Of a stretch of 64,000 bases of DNA, positions 60,493 to 64,000 are shown piece by piece. Position numbers and translations under genes: made by a program. The DNA comes from Lampris incognitus. Taxonomy: Eukaryota > Chordata > Actinopteri > Lampriformes > Lampridae. The DNA lies in assembly GCF_029633865.1 (NCBI RefSeq), contig NC_079213.1, positions 110,942,836 through 111,006,835 on the forward strand, in the 5' to 3' direction. Below the pieces are notes generated by a model, which saw only the letters and a list, made by a program, of their open reading frames with translations, made no database searches and had not been told where the DNA came from. Every line of letters starts with the position of its first letter. Positions within the stretch are counted from its first letter, which is position 1.

Positions 60493-62779
60493 TAGCAAAC
60501 AAGATTTAACCTGGGTTTCAGCTACTGCTGTTATAGTGTTTGTTGATAAAAGTCTTTTTACAAGCTTGTTTTGCTCCACACAACAACGTCGCTTTCTCCT
60601 AAAACTTGCCGCTGCCTGCAGCCTTCTTCCACTTTTGGACGCCATGCTGAAGATATAAAATATGACGCACTGCATTACTTTTCCCGGGAAAATCCAACCG
60701 GACAATAACTACTACAACGAGCAACTACAAAAACGCTCATCGCTTGGGTATTTATGGTAATGTCTCGATAAATACAAAGTATCCAAAATGACGTCTGTTC
60801 AGGTGTAAATCTTTAGGATTGTAGCTTTAATGAACTATAAATGGTCGACAAACAGCTTCCCTTGACCGCCTCAGTCAAAATGACATGCAAGGTCAAACCG
60901 GTTCCGTGTGATCTGACATTTTTCCCAGTGGAAAATTTAATTCAAGATTTATAAAGCCTGTCAGGTGAAACTCAGGAGAAATATATATGCTGACATGGCT
61001 TGTATCTCATCTCTTAGTCAAACCGGCAGCTTGTTATTTCCCAGAAAAAAAGTGGTAGGCCGACATACTCATTTAAATGCTGGTGTGGAAATGAACGGTG
61101 AACTAATTAATATATTAAATTAACGACACTGATTTCTGACACTATCTTTTTTTGGAAATGTAAATGCTCCTTCCCTCTTACCCATGACGAACCATCGTCA
61201 CACACTCAATGCAAATACAAAGGAATGGCAATAAAACCATCTCTTTCCAATGTTAAGGTCATAATTTAGCTAGAGCAACTTACAACACTGTGAATGGCAA
61301 AGTTATGAGGCTTGTTGGATGTATTATCATAAAAGGCACTTGGAGAAACACGCGTGTGTGTGTACACGTACACACACACACACACACAAAGAACACCAAA
61401 GATATGACCTCAAAGGAATGCAGTGTTCGCTATACCTATAGTTATCATAGTGTGTCGGTATTGTTCTGGCTAATATTTAATACTACCCCAGAGCCACACA
61501 ACAGTCACCGAAGCAGGACCAAGGGTAAATGATAAGGACCTTCAAACTATCATGGAGCCCTGGGCAAGGAAAAGGGGGGAAGAACGGTGTTGAGTTTCAG
61601 AAAGATGCGTGTTTTCACAGAAAACAAGAGGAATGCATGAGAAATGGGACATTTGCAAAATCATCTAGATTAAGAGAATAGACCAGAACTAAATCAAAAA
61701 TGTTTTATCGAAGCGGGGAGGAAAAGTTGCCCTTTTTAACACTGATGAAGACACGAGCTCGCTGGTATTTATTCCTATGGTCCAAAGAAGAGTATGATAA
61801 TATTTGAATGGAACGTCTAAAATGTCAACAGCTACTGTAACTAGTACGGGCTTTACAATCAAAACGATACCCGTTCCCACATCTACAAAAAATATAAACA
61901 GGAAATACTGTCCTCTATTTCCTACCATGTCTTACATTCACCACCATCAGACACAAACATAGACATATAGCACACTTTCCTCTTGGATGGTCTGACTTTT
62001 TCACCACTTAAGGGTTTCGTATTTGGGGGAAGTGGAACACTGGCGGTCTTCGCTACATAAAAAAAAACCACAACTGATCCTCAAGTAAGGTATCATCCAT
62101 CTGGTGACAAATCAGTGAATATCTTCAATGCCGGGCACACAGGAGGTCGTGACACAGATGTAGCCTGATTCAGAAGCCCAAACAAAGGAGCCCTCAGCTG
62201 ATCAGCGTGAAAGGAACTGGTCTCTCCAGATGAGAAAGGAGGACTTGTTAAACGGTCAGGTTGAAAGCATCCATCTGCGGGCTTGTTCCAAGACAAAGCA
62301 TTTCCCTTTGTATTCTATAAATACTCTGGTGACAGAGGCCGGTGCCTCTTAAAGCACAGGTCAGAGCAACAAACAAAACAACAAAACAAAAGCCAGGGAG
62401 GACAGTTTCGTCCAGGGTCCCAACACGGGAGGCGACGGCATACTTATATTACTGTGGGGCTCGGAAGGACTCTTATTAGCTCATATTTCGGTTCCTGAAC
62501 AGAAAATGTTTGAATTTTGTGTGTAGATGTTAAGGGAGCTAAAGTCTCCTGGGAAATCCATCTCCAAATGAAGAAGAAGGGCTGAACAGTACTCGTGGAC
62601 TTCTTTTTAAAAGACGATGCACTTCTGAATAGCCCTTCATAAGGCCAGAGGCAGTACAATTTCAATCAACTGAACCCGGCTGTTCCATAAAGCATCGTCA
62701 AGTATTACTGGCACAGAAAGATGGTTTTTTTTAAAACATTTATTAAACTTGGGGGGGGGGGGGGGATAGCTAAAGGCCA
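60493..62779. other. Non-coding, nothing recognised
   Basis: Includes an alternating GT/AC stretch (61353-61387). No conserved ORF seen. Confidence 0.5.
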
Positions 62780-63190
62780 CCATCGTGTTTTCAAAGTCAA
62801 AGGCAAAGTGTGTTTATTGTCCCTTGCAGGGAAATTAGTTTTGCAGCCAGTATAAAAACTCTCACACAAAGACAAAACATACAAAACACCAAGGCGGAAT
62901 TGACAACAGGACATGGTGGGCAAGGAGAACCAAAGTAGTTCAAATATCAAATATCCAGACCAAGGAAACAAGCGACCTGCAGACAACCAATGCATACTAC
63001 CTACTATTTAACATTTGGATGGCAGTGGGGACAAAGGAAGCCCTGTATCTCTCAGCCCTAACACAGGGCATCCTCAACCTACGACCTGAAGGTCCAGCTC
63101 CATCCAGCTCCGGCGCTAGGGGGTGACCTTGGCACTCCAGAAGGGAAGTGGCCTTTCTTTCACATATGCTGCATCTGTTTACCATTGCTG
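62780..63190 (-). mobile_element. LINE 3' fragment (reverse transcriptase C-terminus)
   Basis: The minus-strand reading ends RAERYRASFVPTAIQMLNSR, the form of C-terminus common in fish LINEs (R-x-x-R-x-x-x-S-F-x-P-x-A-I-x-L-L-N). The 3' UTR-like part CTAATTTCCCTGCAAGGGAC follows. Confidence 0.5.
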
Positions 63191-63283
63191 ATGTGTTTCA
63201 ACTTTGGCAATACTTTGTCCTATATGCTGACATGTCTCTGCAGCAGGTACTCATGGCACAATAGAAAAGTTAGAAGAAAAGTC

Positions 63284-63968
63284 GGTAACACTTTAGTATG
63301 GGGAACATATTCTAAGTAAAAAAACTTAATTACTAGTGAATTAGTAATGATGAAGATGTCACTTTAGTATGGGAAACATATTCTAAGTAAAAAAACTTAA
63401 TTACTAGTGAATTAGTAATGATGAAGATGTCACTTTAGTATGGGGAACATATTCTAAGTAACAAAAACTTAATTACTAGTGAATTAGTAATGATGAAGAT
63501 GTCACTTTAGTATGGGGAACATATTCTAAGTAACAAAAACTTAATTACTAGTGAATTAGTAATGATCAAGATGTCACTTTAATATGGGGAACATATTCTA
63601 AGTAACAACAACTGAATTTAGAGTAATTTAACACTATGAACACTTGTACTTTTGTGTTTTGTTATGTAAGAACAGACCATATTCATGAGGTGTTGGTAAG
63701 GGAGAATAACTCTTCTTGTGGTACTACCACCTTATAAAGTCCATACTAAGCAAAGCATATTGAGATGGTACTACTAATAAGCAATACTTCCGAGGTTATA
63801 GAGGGAGAACTCATAGTTAATGGCTTACTGGTTGTATAATAAGGCCATGCAGAATACGGCATTAATAAGTGCTTAATAAAGACCAATGAAGAGCCAATAT
63901 GTTGCTAATTTGTACGCTAATACGCACCTAATTAATGGTGTATGTGTTCCCCATACTAAAGTGTTACC
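63284..63968. mobile_element. MITE with 8-bp TSD, built of internal 71-72 bp repeats
   Basis: GGTAACACTTTAGTATGGGG at the left is mirrored at the right end (63942-63968). GAAAAGTC is duplicated at 63276-63283 and 63969-63976. CACTTTAGTATGG starts at 63289, 63360, 63431, 63503 and 63575, so the left half is a tandem array that reuses the terminal sequence. Non-coding. Confidence 0.5.
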
Positions 63969-64000
63969 GAAAAGTCAAATGCAAGCCAAGATCTTTGAAT

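Noticed and set aside
60478-60705. 75-codon minus ORF with MASKSGRRLQAAASF
   Set aside because: Suggestive start but no known family, and no splice or transcript support; left out.

Overview
This window is vertebrate nuclear DNA, almost certainly from a teleost fish. Genes are split into short exons with GT..AG introns. The introns are full of fish-type repeats: tRNA-derived SINEs, RTE-like and other LINEs, Tc1/mariner, hAT, Ty3/gypsy and Penelope-like remnants, and microsatellites. Nothing bacterial or plasmid-like is visible. The species cannot be named from the sequence alone.

Three protein-coding genes are supported exon by exon. (1) Positions 3629-20393, + strand: the 3' part of an FNDC7-like gene. 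It has 20 coding exons that encode 18 fibronectin type III (FN3) domains, about 1,590 residues, and its 5' end lies left of the window. (2) Positions 25774-35860, + strand: a complete henmt1 gene, the piRNA 3'-end 2'-O-methyltransferase, with nine exons joining to 416 codons plus a stop. (3) Positions 53925 down to 39082, - strand: all but the first coding exon of fam102b (EEIG2), an NT-C2-domain protein, with ten exons seen. henmt1 and fam102b are convergent and their predicted 3' ends lie about 90 bp apart near 36.4 kb. From memory, human chromosome 1p13.3 has the same neighbours (FNDC7, HENMT1, FAM102B). This synteny supports the fam102b rather than fam102a call.

Between fndc7 and henmt1 (20.4-25.7 kb) there are three notable things: a Penelope-like element remnant on the - strand whose 3' region has grown into an array of about 40 copies of a 36-bp unit (22528-23964); a frameshifted trace-amine-receptor (TAAR) pseudogene on the - strand (24310-25135); and a LINE 3' end that abuts it. 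henmt1 intron 1 holds a Ty3/gypsy integrase remnant between two LTR-like copies, a hairpin-forming tandem repeat, and a CpG-rich block with YY1-type motifs. The fam102b introns hold an RTE-like LINE split by a hAT element that itself carries a SINE, a mariner-type MITE, and several SINEs. The right end (54-64 kb) is presumably fam102b intron 1 or upstream DNA. It holds repeats, including an 8-bp-TSD MITE built from internal 71-72 bp repeats (63284-63968).

There is no sign of a novel multi-gene system. The most interesting items are the large FN3 expansion of the FNDC7-like gene, the minisatellite grown inside a Penelope-like element, and the well-delimited nested transposons.
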